Below are positions 18,912 to 27,855 of a stretch of 64,000 nt of DNA, one piece after another. The stretch's first letter is position 1, and every line of letters starts with the position of its first letter. The stretch covers positions 1 to 64,000 of the forward strand of contig NZ_WKJJ01000007.1 in the NCBI RefSeq assembly GCF_009674485.1, written 5' to 3'. Source of the stretch: Pseudoduganella rivuli. GTDB taxonomy: Bacteria > Pseudomonadota > Gammaproteobacteria > Burkholderiales > Burkholderiaceae_D. The position numbers were made by a program, and so were the translations under genes. Under the pieces are notes generated by a model. That model had not been told where the DNA came from, searched no databases, and saw only the letters and a list, made by a program, of their open reading frames with translations.

Positions 18912-20486
18912 TCAGGCCGCCGTCATGTCGGACGCCGCCACGGTGCTGTGCAGGTCGTCGGCGCCGGTGCAGATGATCCAGCTTTCCGGATACGGTTCGG
19001 CGGCAAAGCGCGTGTGGCGGGGAACGCGGCTCAATTTATCGAGCGTGGTGGCGGGCGCCAGCGCGGTTTCCTTGCCGGACAATTGATCCATGTGCCAGAA
19101 GCCGCCGTTATGGTGGACGATCAGCGGCAGCGCGCCGGCCTGCGGCGTGGCGATAAACGGCGGCATCGGGTAGCCGGGATGGGTGTCCGGCATCAGGATG
19201 TAAAAGCATTCCGCATGGCGACCATGGTCGGTGCGGTGCAGGATCACGCCGTGCGGCATGATGGCCGACACTTCCAGCGTCACCACGCCCTTGATGCTGG
19301 CCGTCAGTTCGATGCGCATGCCCTGGCGCAGCCGCACGGGCTGGTGCTTGCCGGGCCAGACGCCGTCCAGCAGCACGCCATAGCGCGACACGTCCTCGAT
19401 GTCGAAGCCGCCCTGCACGGCGCGGCGGATCACCGCATGGCGGCCGGACACGCGGCGCGTCAATCCGTTGGGGTGCTGGCCGTCTTCGGCATAGTGCGTC
19501 AGCAGCACATGGGCTTCCGGATCCACCAGTTCGAAACGGCCGATCACGCATTCGTCCATTGCAAACAGGCGGATATGGCGCTGCGCGCCCGCATCCGGCG
19601 CCGCGTTGACGAAACTGGCCATCCGGGACGGATGCGGATGGGCGGGCGCCATGCGGGGCATGGCGATTTCAATCAGATCCTCGTCCCACGCGATGGTGGA
19701 AAAGCCCAGGTCGACCTTGCCCTGCGGGGCATCGAGGTTGACATGGGCGATGCCGGCGTTGCGCGCCGTGACGTCGATATCGAGACTGTCGCCGCCTTGC
19801 GCGTGCACGCGCGCAATCGATGCGTCGTCGGCCATGACGCGCACGTTTTTATGCGTGCTGAGGAAAATGCGGTGAATTTCCGTCAACGTGGCGTCGGCAC
19901 GGGGGACCAGGATGACAAACACGGATTCCCAGCGGCGCGCCGGCACGCCATCGGCCATGCTGGTGACGGTCACGCTGATCTGGTACTGGCCATGCTCCTT
20001 GCCGCGCGATGAAAATTCGACAAAGACGGGCCGCCAGCCGCCGTCGGCGGCGCGGGAGAATTGCTGGCGCGTGGCGCCGGCGTTGCCGGTGTTCTGGATC
20101 AGTTCCGAGCGCACTTCGATACCGAGTTCCGTGCCCGGATGCTGTGCGCAATCGGCGGGCATGCCGCGCAACTCCATCTTCAGCGTTTGCCGTCCGCCGG
20201 CTGCGCGCGGATCGAAGCCGCTGATGTGCAACAGGGAACGGGCTTGTGGTTTCGCCATCAGGCCCGGCATCAGGTCGGGCGGGGTGGTGGTGGCCAGCGG
20301 CGTGGCCTGCATCGCCTGGACGTGACCGTGCGCCGTGGCGGGACCACGGGAACGCATGGCACTGAGTAATTCGTAACTGGTTGGCGCGGCGGGCGCAGGT
20401 TGTGCGTGTCCACCCGCGCAGGCGGGATCGCCTGGCAAGACCCAGTACGTGCAGTGCGGATGATCCGGGTTACTGCATTTGTTCAT
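18912..20486 (-). CDS. FHA-domain protein with Cys/His N-terminus
   Basis: The 524-residue product opens with a Cys/His cluster (C4, H9, H11, C12, C23, H27) that may bind zinc. A beta-rich middle (about 85-300) is unrecognised. The FHA domain is at about 303-405: IGR317 in the first strands, S348-G-R-H350 and the following strands, the residues that grip phosphothreonine. The last 120 residues are unassigned. FHA domains read Ser/Thr-kinase output, so the kinases at 11923 and 25461 are the natural partners. The start at 20486 has no strong ribosome-binding site. Confidence 0.85.
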   Translation of the reverse strand: MNKCSNPDHPHCTYWVLPGDPACAGGHAQPAPAAPTSYELLSAMRSRGPATAHGHVQAMQATPLATTTPPDLMPGLMAKPQARSLLHISGFDPRAAGGRQTLKMELRGMPADCAQHPGTELGIEVRSELIQNTGNAGATRQQFSRAADGGWRPVFVEFSSRGKEHGQYQISVTVTSMADGVPARRWESVFVILVPRADATLTEIHRIFLSTHKNVRVMADDASIARVHAQGGDSLDIDVTARNAGIAHVNLDAPQGKVDLGFSTIAWDEDLIEIAMPRMAPAHPHPSRMASFVNAAPDAGAQRHIRLFAMDECVIGRFELVDPEAHVLLTHYAEDGQHPNGLTRRVSGRHAVIRRAVQGGFDIEDVSRYGVLLDGVWPGKHQPVRLRQGMRIELTASIKGVVTLEVSAIMPHGVILHRTDHGRHAECFYILMPDTHPGYPMPPFIATPQAGALPLIVHHNGGFWHMDQLSGKETALAPATTLDKLSRVPRHTRFAAEPYPESWIICTGADDLHSTVAASDMTAA

Positions 20487-20632
20487 GGCTGTTCGACCGA
20501 CGACATACCCCAGAGTGTATGTGGTTTATGCGGCCGGTGGCAACAGCAACAAGGCCGTTTTTCTCCCGTTGTTCCACGGATTGACGCGAGACCGCCACGT
20601 TCGCGCGCCGATTGCCATGTTGGCAACTCTTG

Positions 20633-21151
20633 TCAGCGCTGATTATCGTGTTCGGCCATGCGCCGCAGCCACAGGCTGCTGACCCAGCCCGTCAGTTCGC
20701 GATCGCCGCTGTGCGACCTGACTTGCCACCAGTCGCCATGCCTGGCCCCGGTGGGCGTCAGCAGCGCGCCGGCCGGGATCACCGCCAGGCGCACCGATCC
20801 GACATCGGCGTCGGCGCGCAAGTTCAGGCTGCGGTGGACGCGGAACGGGCGATTGACGGCGGCGTTGGCCGGCGCGGACAGGGCGGCGGCATCCGCCATG
20901 GCTGGCGTGACTGGTTGATGTGACAACGCCGGCGCGCCCAGGCCCGCCGCCAGCGCCAGCGCGCTGCCGCACGCCCACGTGCCGCCCGCCACGATGAACA
21001 GGCCGCGCACCGTGGGGCGGCGCCACCAGCCGGCCGGCGTCACATGCGCGGCCAGCACCAGTGTCAGCGCCAGCCCGGCGACGTAGCACAGCGCGGCCAT
21101 CGGCTTGGCCCATACGGCGCCGCACAGCATCAAGAGCAAAAGCAGCAACAT
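20633..21151 (-). CDS. Membrane protein with periplasmic SH3b-like domain
   Basis: The 172-residue start at 21151 lies 7 bases after the stop of the preceding gene. The N-terminal half has two or three membrane helices (1-15, 20-37, 48-70). The C-terminal half is a bacterial SH3 domain (FRVHRSLNLRADADVGSVRL, then DWWQVRS and TGWVSSLWL). SH3b domains often bind cell-wall peptides, which fits the SEDS and PBP genes in the same island. Confidence 0.78.
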   Translation of the reverse strand: MLLLLLLMLCGAVWAKPMAALCYVAGLALTLVLAAHVTPAGWWRRPTVRGLFIVAGGTWACGSALALAAGLGAPALSHQPVTPAMADAAALSAPANAAVNRPFRVHRSLNLRADADVGSVRLAVIPAGALLTPTGARHGDWWQVRSHSGDRELTGWVSSLWLRRMAEHDNQR

Positions 21152-21158
21152 GGCGGCC

Positions 21159-22865
21159 TCACGCGTCGAACCGCAGCACGTAGTGGCCCGCCGCCACGTG
21201 GTGGCCGGGCGGCAGCAGGTAGGGCGCTTCCGCGCTGGCGGCGCCGATCGATGCGACGAATTGCAGCTGGCCGTCCAGGTGGTACAGTGCCTGGCTCGCG
21301 GCCAGGCGGGCGATGCGCACGCCCTGCGGCGACATTTCAAAGCTGAACGCTTCGCGCGACAGGCCGATGCGGTCGGCGCTGGCCTGCGTGCCGCCGCAAT
21401 GCAGCAGGCGCGGCGAATCGAGCAGGCGGAGTGGCGCCAGCGCAGGCGCCTGGCGGCCAAAGCGGTGCCGTCCCGCCAGCGGCAATTGCACGCTGGCCTG
21501 TTGTGATAATGGCAGCAATGCGCAATAGCGGTCCGCCATGGCGGCGGGCGGCGCCAGCACGTGGATGGCGCGGCCGCCCGGCTGCTGCAGGGTGGCGGGC
21601 GCCGTCACGGCCTGGTGCCCGCCCGGCGTCACGGCATGCAGGGCGTCGTCGGCATCGATGGCCAGGGCAACCCCGTGCTCCGGCCCCTCACCCAGCGGGC
21701 CCAGCGGGATGTCGAGCCGCCGGGCGCCCGTCTCGCGGTAGCGGCTCAGGCGGGGCAGGGCCAGCGCCGCCAACGTCACGCGCTGGCGCGCCATGGGCAC
21801 ATAGGTGGCGTCCGATGCTTCGGCCACGGCTGCGGCGGCGCGGGGCGCTGCCGGGGACACAGGTTGCGGCAGCGCGGTGGCGTCGGCGGCCGCTTGCCAG
21901 GTCGGGACCTGGCGTGCCAGGGCGCCGTCCGGCTGGTCCGCCGCAGGGCGCGGCTGCCAGACCGCATGGCCGCGCTCCGGCGCACTGCGCGCCGGACCCG
22001 TCGCCGCGTCTTGCGCTGTAACTGTGGCAACGGCGGCCGGTGTGGCGGCCGGGCTGGCAATGCCATTGCCCGCAGCGTTATCGCGTCCGTCAGCATGTCC
22101 ACTGGCGGGAGTATCCGCCATGCGGTGCGCGGCAGCCGGCACGCTGACCCGCAGCAGCAACTGCCCGTCGGCGCCCTGGCCAGCCGCCATGCCGGCACGG
22201 GGACGGACCGCATAGTGGCCGTGCGCGGCGTCGAAGCGGCATTCAAAGGCGTCGCGGGGGCGCGCCTGGACGATCGGCTGGGCGCCGGGGCCGTCGTTGA
22301 GCAGCAGGATGGCGCCGCCGGGCGCCGGCGGCGGTTCGCCGGGGCAGACGGCCCATCCGGCATCGGTGCCCAGCAGCGCCAGCCGCTGGCCCGCATACAC
22401 GGGGCACACGGGTTTCCACGTCACGCCGTCGCGCGACACGCTGGCGCTGAACGCGATTTTTTCCCCCTGCGCCGGCAGGTAGACGGCATGGCCGAAGCGC
22501 ACGGACACGGCGCCCGGCGGCACATCGTCGCTGCCTTGCACCAGGTAGCGCACGGCGTCGCCGCCCAGCAGGTCGGCGAAATCGCGCTGGTGCAGCGCCG
22601 CCAGCGCCTGTTCCAGTTCGCGCGCGCGGGCGCCGCGCGCCAGGTGGTAATCGTCGTCGATGTCTTCCTGTGGCAGCGTGACGATCACATGGGCAAAGCA
22701 GCGCGTGGCGGCGCGTCCACGCTGTTCGCGCGGGCTGCGCTCGAGCAGGTCGCGCAACAGCGGGCGGCGCGAAAACAGCGCGAAACCGGGCGCCTGCCAG
22801 ATGGCTTCCGCGCAAAACAGGTCTGGAATCGCTTCCAGGGTGGCTTGGTGGGCATAGACAGGCAT
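21159..22865 (-). CDS. FHA-like domain protein with unrecognised N-terminal domain
   Basis: The start at 22865 is preferred over an earlier codon at 22895 because AAGGAGAATGCC precedes it, giving 568 residues. Residues about 10-240 form an unrecognised domain, followed by an Ala/Pro-rich linker (about 245-375). The C-terminal ~200 residues are beta-rich and end in an FHA-like core: HRFGRQ, then GLSREAF and a hydrophobic strand series. The Gly-Arg and Ser-Arg pairs match FHA, but the usual Ser-x-x-His is only partly kept. It follows the SEDS gene by 10 bases, paralleling FhaA next to RodA in actinobacteria. Confidence 0.65.
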   Translation of the reverse strand: MPVYAHQATLEAIPDLFCAEAIWQAPGFALFSRRPLLRDLLERSPREQRGRAATRCFAHVIVTLPQEDIDDDYHLARGARARELEQALAALHQRDFADLLGGDAVRYLVQGSDDVPPGAVSVRFGHAVYLPAQGEKIAFSASVSRDGVTWKPVCPVYAGQRLALLGTDAGWAVCPGEPPPAPGGAILLLNDGPGAQPIVQARPRDAFECRFDAAHGHYAVRPRAGMAAGQGADGQLLLRVSVPAAAHRMADTPASGHADGRDNAAGNGIASPAATPAAVATVTAQDAATGPARSAPERGHAVWQPRPAADQPDGALARQVPTWQAAADATALPQPVSPAAPRAAAAVAEASDATYVPMARQRVTLAALALPRLSRYRETGARRLDIPLGPLGEGPEHGVALAIDADDALHAVTPGGHQAVTAPATLQQPGGRAIHVLAPPAAMADRYCALLPLSQQASVQLPLAGRHRFGRQAPALAPLRLLDSPRLLHCGGTQASADRIGLSREAFSFEMSPQGVRIARLAASQALYHLDGQLQFVASIGAASAEAPYLLPPGHHVAAGHYVLRFDA

Positions 22866-22875
22866 GGCATTCTCC

Positions 22876-25464
22876 TTACGACGGTTGCACGGCATCCATG
22901 CTGACCGCTAGCAGGGGGCACAGGAAAAACAGGACATGGCTGCCGCCGGCCGACATGAAACTCATCGGCTGGCCCATGACGGGGAAGATCGCCAGGTTGG
23001 TGCCCCACGACAGCAGAAAGTGGCCAAACAGGAAAGCCGCGCCGCCGCACAGCAGGAAACAGTGCAAGCGCTCGCGCCACGCGGGGCGGAACCCTTGCGC
23101 CAGCACGGCGCGCCGGTGGCAGGCCATGGCCTGGCGCAGCAAGCCGCCTAGCAGCGCGGCTTGCACGGCCCACAGCAGCAGTGCGCACAGGAGGCCGTGA
23201 CGGTACATGAAAAAGGACGGTGCAAAATCGTCCTGCACGGCGGGGATGCCGGCTGCCGCGCCATCGGGCATGCCCGCCGTGCGCAGGCCCAGCATCCGGT
23301 CGGCGCCCAGCCAGCCGCCCGCCGCGATGGCGCGCGCGCCTTGCAGCCACTGCTGCCCCGTGTGCGGGTGGTCGGCGGGCGCCAGCCAGACCTGGAAGCG
23401 GTCTGCATAAAAACTTTGCGGCAGGCGCGCCAGCACGCCGGGGCCGCCGCTGTGCAGCGCCCAGATGCCAACTGCCAGCGCCAGCGCAGCCGCCACCAAT
23501 CCGCACCCGAGCAGCACGCGCCGTGCGGCGGCGGCATAGGCCAGCCCGATACAGCCAGCCCATACGGCCAGCAGGATCAGGGGAGAATAATCATCCACAT
23601 ACACCAGCGCCATGGCCAGCAACGCGCAAAACAGCAGCGCGGGCGCGGCCAGCGCCAGCCAGCGCCAGCCCCGCTCCGGCCGTCCGCCCAGGTGCAGCGC
23701 CAGCCCGTGCGCGGACAGCGCCGCCAGCGCCAGCTTGGCCAGTTCCACCGGCTGCACGTCGAACACGCCTGTTTCATCGCCCCACAGCGCTTGTGCTCCC
23801 AGCGCGGCCAGCGCAATCGCGGTCAGCGCCGCCAGCGCCCATTCGGCGCTGCGCTGGTCCAGTGCCCGCGCAAAGCGACGACGCCACAGCCGCCACAATG
23901 CCGCGATGGCGCTGCCGACGGCCAGCAAAGCGGCGGTTTTATGGTAATGGCGCAGCCCCGCCAGGTCCGGCGCCGCCAGCCCCAGTTCCAGTTGCATCAG
24001 CAAGCCCGCCATCGCCAGCACCAGCGCGGCGCCGACCGGCGCGGTGATCCGTCCCGGCGGCGCCAGCCACAATGCGGCGCCGGTCACCGCCAGCAGCAGC
24101 GACAGGGCGGGGGCGGGCGGCGCGCCGCTGCGCTGCGCCGCCATGGCTGCCACGCCCGCCGCCAGCACGGCGATGGCTGCCGCCGACAGTACAGCCATCC
24201 GCTCCGCCATCGGGCCGATGGCGGCGGCAGATGACGGGACCCCGGCCAGTGCAGTGGCCGGCGCAATGACCAATGCAATGACTATTGCAACGGTCAACGC
24301 ACCGGCGGCCAGTCGTCCCTGCCCGGTCCCGGCTTGCCACCATGGCGTGCGCTGCCGCCAATGCCAGCTGACGGCGGGCGAGGCGGTATCCGGCGTGCGC
24401 GCTTCGCTGTACAGCGCAACGTGGCGCGCCGGCGCCAGTGTCAGGACCTCGCCGGACAGGTCGCTGACGGTATAACGGGTCCCGGCCACCGACAACGACG
24501 CCACGCCGGCCAGCGGGACTTCGACGCGCCGGGCATCGGTGACGCCGGACGGGCCATGCGTCAGCAATGCCGCGCCGCCATCGTCGAACGGCCCGGCGGC
24601 AAACCGCAAGTGGCCGTTGCTGCGCGCCACGGTGGCGGCGCCCGGCGGCAGTGCGGGCACGCCGATCCGGTTGCCGCAATGGACATGGCCGCCGACGGCC
24701 AGCGGCGTGGACAAGGTGGCAAAACGGGGAACGGCCCGGTTCCACAACGCTGCAATGCGCGAACCCAACGCGGCATCTGCGCACGGCGGCTGGGCGCCGC
24801 CATCGCGGTACAAAGTGGCGCCGTCATAGCGCCATCCATGGCCGGCATACTGAAAAATGATGAATGCGGGCGTCGCCTGCTCGACGGTAAATACCGCGCC
24901 ACCCGCCTGGAACGCCGCCGCGCCCGACAGCAAGGCGCCCGCCAGCCTCACGTCAACGCCGACCCGCTGGACGCCTGCCGGGCGCCCGGAGCTCAGGTTC
25001 AGCACATGCCACGCGCCAGCCGCATCGCGGCGCAACTGGAGGTGTGCAGCGTCGGCGCGGGTTGCCGCCAGGTCGGCCGCACCCAGTGTGACGGCGCCGC
25101 CCGGCGCAAGCCGGACCTGGATCGCATCGGGATACCAGGCGGCAGGCGCCTGCCACAGGGCCCAGGCTTGCGCCAGTATCAATGTGCCCAGGGCGGCGAT
25201 CAGCGGGGCGCGCGCGATGCAGGATGCCATTCCCCGGGCGGCAGCCATGGCAATACCGAAGGCTGGCCGCGCCGTGACGGGGAAATTGCGGCGCTTGCCG
25301 ATGCCGGTGGCCTTTGCTGCAGGCATTGTCGTTACGGCAGGCAGGCGCACCATGCGCCCGTTCGGCCGCATCCGGGCCAGGCGCGATTGCAGTGATTGCA
25401 GCAACGCGGCGCATTTCGCATGCATGGCGTGGCTGCCAGAATGACCCCGTGCAGCCGCCCTCAC
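22876..25464 (-). CDS. SEDS family (FtsW/RodA-like) protein with long N-terminal extension
   Basis: The 862-residue start is the GTG at 25464, which overlaps the kinase stop (GTGA) and has GGGAG 6 bases upstream; an ATG at 25425 is the alternative. Residues about 80-440 are an extra, partly periplasmic region. The C-terminal ~420 residues carry about ten membrane helices and the SEDS signatures: QPVELAKL, RFQVWLAP...GQQWLQG, DDFAPSFF and GQPMSFMSAGGS. SEDS proteins polymerise peptidoglycan glycan strands with a class B PBP; the PBP at 1729 is the obvious partner. The family is normally about 370-420 residues, so this one is doubled in size. Confidence 0.88.
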   Translation of the reverse strand: MRAAARGHSGSHAMHAKCAALLQSLQSRLARMRPNGRMVRLPAVTTMPAAKATGIGKRRNFPVTARPAFGIAMAAARGMASCIARAPLIAALGTLILAQAWALWQAPAAWYPDAIQVRLAPGGAVTLGAADLAATRADAAHLQLRRDAAGAWHVLNLSSGRPAGVQRVGVDVRLAGALLSGAAAFQAGGAVFTVEQATPAFIIFQYAGHGWRYDGATLYRDGGAQPPCADAALGSRIAALWNRAVPRFATLSTPLAVGGHVHCGNRIGVPALPPGAATVARSNGHLRFAAGPFDDGGAALLTHGPSGVTDARRVEVPLAGVASLSVAGTRYTVSDLSGEVLTLAPARHVALYSEARTPDTASPAVSWHWRQRTPWWQAGTGQGRLAAGALTVAIVIALVIAPATALAGVPSSAAAIGPMAERMAVLSAAAIAVLAAGVAAMAAQRSGAPPAPALSLLLAVTGAALWLAPPGRITAPVGAALVLAMAGLLMQLELGLAAPDLAGLRHYHKTAALLAVGSAIAALWRLWRRRFARALDQRSAEWALAALTAIALAALGAQALWGDETGVFDVQPVELAKLALAALSAHGLALHLGGRPERGWRWLALAAPALLFCALLAMALVYVDDYSPLILLAVWAGCIGLAYAAAARRVLLGCGLVAAALALAVGIWALHSGGPGVLARLPQSFYADRFQVWLAPADHPHTGQQWLQGARAIAAGGWLGADRMLGLRTAGMPDGAAAGIPAVQDDFAPSFFMYRHGLLCALLLWAVQAALLGGLLRQAMACHRRAVLAQGFRPAWRERLHCFLLCGGAAFLFGHFLLSWGTNLAIFPVMGQPMSFMSAGGSHVLFFLCPLLAVSMDAVQPS

Positions 25465-26498
25465 AGCGCGCTCCCGCGGGCCAGGGCCTGGCGGGCCGGC
25501 GGCATGGCGTATGCCAGATTCGCTATCGCTGTCTCGGCCATAGCGCCCGAATGCCCGGCCGCAGCGGCAATCGCGGCCAGCGCGCGGCTGATGTCGAGCG
25601 CATGGCGGGGGCGGGCGGCGGGATCGGGATCGAGCAGGCGGCGCAGCAAGTCCAGCGCTGGTTGGGCGGCCGCACCGCAAGCCTGGGCAAACGCCGCCAT
25701 TTCATCGGGAAGCAGGGTAGGCGGCGCCACGCCGCCATGGCGCGCCAGCACGATGTCCGCCGCGGCCCGGGGATCGTCGCGCCGGGCCTGCCCGCATTCG
25801 CTGCCGTATTGCAGCGGCACGCCACCGGTCGCCATGTAATAGAACAGCGCGCCCAGCGCAAAATAATCGCTGGCGGCGCCGGTGCGGTAGCCGCCTCCGG
25901 CGGCGGGAAAGAATTGTTCCGGCGCCTGCCAGTTGGCGGTCCCCGCATAGCTGTGTTCCTGCGCGGCGGCCAGCCGCCGGTTGGTGCCGAAGTCGGCCAG
26001 CTTGACCAATCCCAGCCCCGTATCGGCCAGCACGTTGCCGGGTTTTAAATCGAGGTGGCGCCAGCCATATTGATGCACTTTCCCCAATGCCTGGTTCAGT
26101 TGGCCCATCCATGCCAACACCGTCGCCAACGGCGGCTCGTCGCCGGCGTGGCGCAGCGCCTGCATGTGGCGGCCCAGGTCGCAGCTCATCAGTTCCAGCG
26201 CCATCACCGGTAAACCGCGATGGCGGCCGCAATCGAGCAGGCGCACGATGTGGCGCTCGTCCCACGGGGCCAGCGATTCCAGGAAATCGATTTCCGCTTC
26301 CGCGCTGGCGATCCACCGTTGCCGCAGCGCGGGGTGGGCTTGCGCCATGTGCGCTTCATTGACCAGCTTCAGCGCCACGTCGCGCGTGCCGGCGGGGGCG
26401 GCGGCGCGCCATACGGCGCCGTAGGCGGAGCCGCCGATCCGTTCAATCAGCCGGTAATGTCCCAGTTCCAGGGGGATGATGGTGCCGCAGCCGTCCAT
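25461..26498 (-). CDS. Ser/Thr protein kinase
   Basis: The 345-residue start at 26498 has GGAG 5 bases upstream. The kinase domain spans about 15-310, with glycine loop IGGSAYGAVW, K44, catalytic loop RHLDLKPGN (Leu replaces the Arg of HRD), LADFG, and the GTANWQAPEQ activation segment. There is no transmembrane or PASTA region, so it is cytosolic. It overlaps the SEDS gene by 4 bases and leads the leftward unit kinase-SEDS-FHA-SH3b-FHA. It probably phosphorylates threonines recognised by the FHA proteins. Confidence 0.92.
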   Translation of the reverse strand: MDGCGTIIPLELGHYRLIERIGGSAYGAVWRAAAPAGTRDVALKLVNEAHMAQAHPALRQRWIASAEAEIDFLESLAPWDERHIVRLLDCGRHRGLPVMALELMSCDLGRHMQALRHAGDEPPLATVLAWMGQLNQALGKVHQYGWRHLDLKPGNVLADTGLGLVKLADFGTNRRLAAAQEHSYAGTANWQAPEQFFPAAGGGYRTGAASDYFALGALFYYMATGGVPLQYGSECGQARRDDPRAAADIVLARHGGVAPPTLLPDEMAAFAQACGAAAQPALDLLRRLLDPDPAARPRHALDISRALAAIAAAAGHSGAMAETAIANLAYAMPPARQALARGSAL

Positions 26499-26552
26499 GA
26501 CGCTCCTTTTGCGGCGGTGCGCCGCGCATGGCAATGGCTAGCGGGGGGAATG

Positions 26553-26586
26553 AAAAACGGCCTGGCGCTCGAAAGCGGCAGGCCGT
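26553..26586 (-). terminator. Rho-independent terminator after the glycine-zipper gene
   Basis: On the minus strand an 8-bp stem (ACGGCCTG/CAGGCCGT) with a partly paired inner loop is followed by five T residues. It sits 39 bases past the stop of the 26625-27071 gene and insulates it from the kinase unit downstream. Confidence 0.8.
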
Positions 26587-26624
26587 AATTGCAGTATCGA
26601 CGGTCCTGAATGGACCGGTGTCAA

Positions 26625-27071
26625 TCAGTCGCCGTGGCGGCGGTGACCATAACCGTGACCATGGCCACGGCCGTGGTGGTAGTAGTAGTCGCGGCCGCGG
26701 TACTCGTTGTAGTACACGACCGGGCGGGCCGGTTCCACATAGACCACGCGGGGCGCCGGACGGTAGTAATAGCGGGGCGCCGGTTCGTAGTAGACGGGGG
26801 CCGGCTCATAATACACCGGCGCCGGCTGGGCATACACGCGGGTCGACACGTAGCCACGGCCATGGCCGCCGCTCAGGCTGTTGCCCACGGCTGCACCCAC
26901 CAGGCCGCCGACCACGGCGCCGCCGGAACCGCCATTCTGGCTGCCGATGGCGGCGCCGATGACGGCGCCAGCGGCGGTATTGAAATCACGGTCGCCCGCA
27001 GCGCTGGCGGTGGACGTAATGGCAACGGCGCCCAGCACGGCAACTGCACTCAAAAATTTCTTGTTCAGCAT
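26625..27071 (-). CDS. Exported glycine-zipper protein
   Basis: The 148-residue start at 27071 has AAGGGGAA upstream. A signal peptide (1-24, ending STASA) is followed by a glycine-zipper segment (about 33-68: AAGAVIGAAIG, GGAVVGGLVGAAVG), then a Tyr/Pro/Arg/His-rich tail with repeated YYEPAP. Such proteins sit in the cell envelope; their function is poorly known. Confidence 0.82.
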   Translation of the reverse strand: MLNKKFLSAVAVLGAVAITSTASAAGDRDFNTAAGAVIGAAIGSQNGGSGGAVVGGLVGAAVGNSLSGGHGRGYVSTRVYAQPAPVYYEPAPVYYEPAPRYYYRPAPRVVYVEPARPVVYYNEYRGRDYYYHHGRGHGHGYGHRRHGD

Positions 27072-27171
27072 GATGGTTTCCCCTTTTGCGAGGCCCGGCG
27101 GGCCCATTGCTTTCGTCGATGAAAGCACTTTACCTGCTGTAGGAAAATTCGCCCACACCTAATACATATTC

Positions 27172-27720
27172 TTACAAAGCATCGCGGCTTTGTAACGCCA
27201 GTTTTTCCCACTCTTGCCGCAGCAGGCTGAACACCTTGACGTCCTGATAATGGCCCTGAATGAAGAATGCCTGGCGCAGGATGCCTTCCTCGGTAAAGCC
27301 GCATTTTTGCGCGATGCGCACGGAACCCGTATTTTCCGGCGCCATCAGCAATTCCAGCCGGTGCCACACGTGGACGTTGAACAGGTAATCCACCAGCAGC
27401 TGCGTCGCTTCCGTCATGTAGCCGCGCCCGGTCAGCGCGGGATCGAACAGCCGGTAGCCGATTTCACGGGTGGTTGGCGTGCGGCTCTTGAAATGCGTGA
27501 TGACGCCGACGATGTGGTGCGCCAGGTCTTCGACCACGAACAATTCGCTGTCTTCCGTGACGAAGCCGTTTTGCATGAATTCCTTGCGCATGGTTTCCGG
27601 CGACTTGAATTGCGACGAAAAATAATCGCCCCGCGACGGCAAGTCATTGGCCAGCGCAATAAAGGTATTCAAGTCGGCCGTCAGCAGGTGGCGCACCGTG
27701 CACAGCTTGCCTTTGAGCAT
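27172..27720 (-). CDS. GNAT family N-acetyltransferase (RimJ/RimL type)
   Basis: The 182-residue product follows the RimJ/RimL pattern: VRHLLTADLNTFIALAND at the N-terminus, IGYRLFDPALTGRGYMTEA (acetyl-CoA loop) and ENTGSVRIAQKCGFTEEG. The ATG at 27720 is chosen over an upstream in-frame start because it matches the family N-terminus. The substrate cannot be told from sequence. It is divergent from the M28 peptidase gene. Confidence 0.88.
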   Translation of the reverse strand: MLKGKLCTVRHLLTADLNTFIALANDLPSRGDYFSSQFKSPETMRKEFMQNGFVTEDSELFVVEDLAHHIVGVITHFKSRTPTTREIGYRLFDPALTGRGYMTEATQLLVDYLFNVHVWHRLELLMAPENTGSVRIAQKCGFTEEGILRQAFFIQGHYQDVKVFSLLRQEWEKLALQSRDAL

Positions 27721-27855
27721 GTCGTGATCCGCAGTAGAACGTGACTTTATAGTATGACAACGGCGTGCCGCTGGCAACGCGGCGATTTTTCAAGGGGCCT
27801 CTGCGCAACATTGATAAATCGGTTATTGTTTTGGTCCCTTTCACTAAGGAATCCC

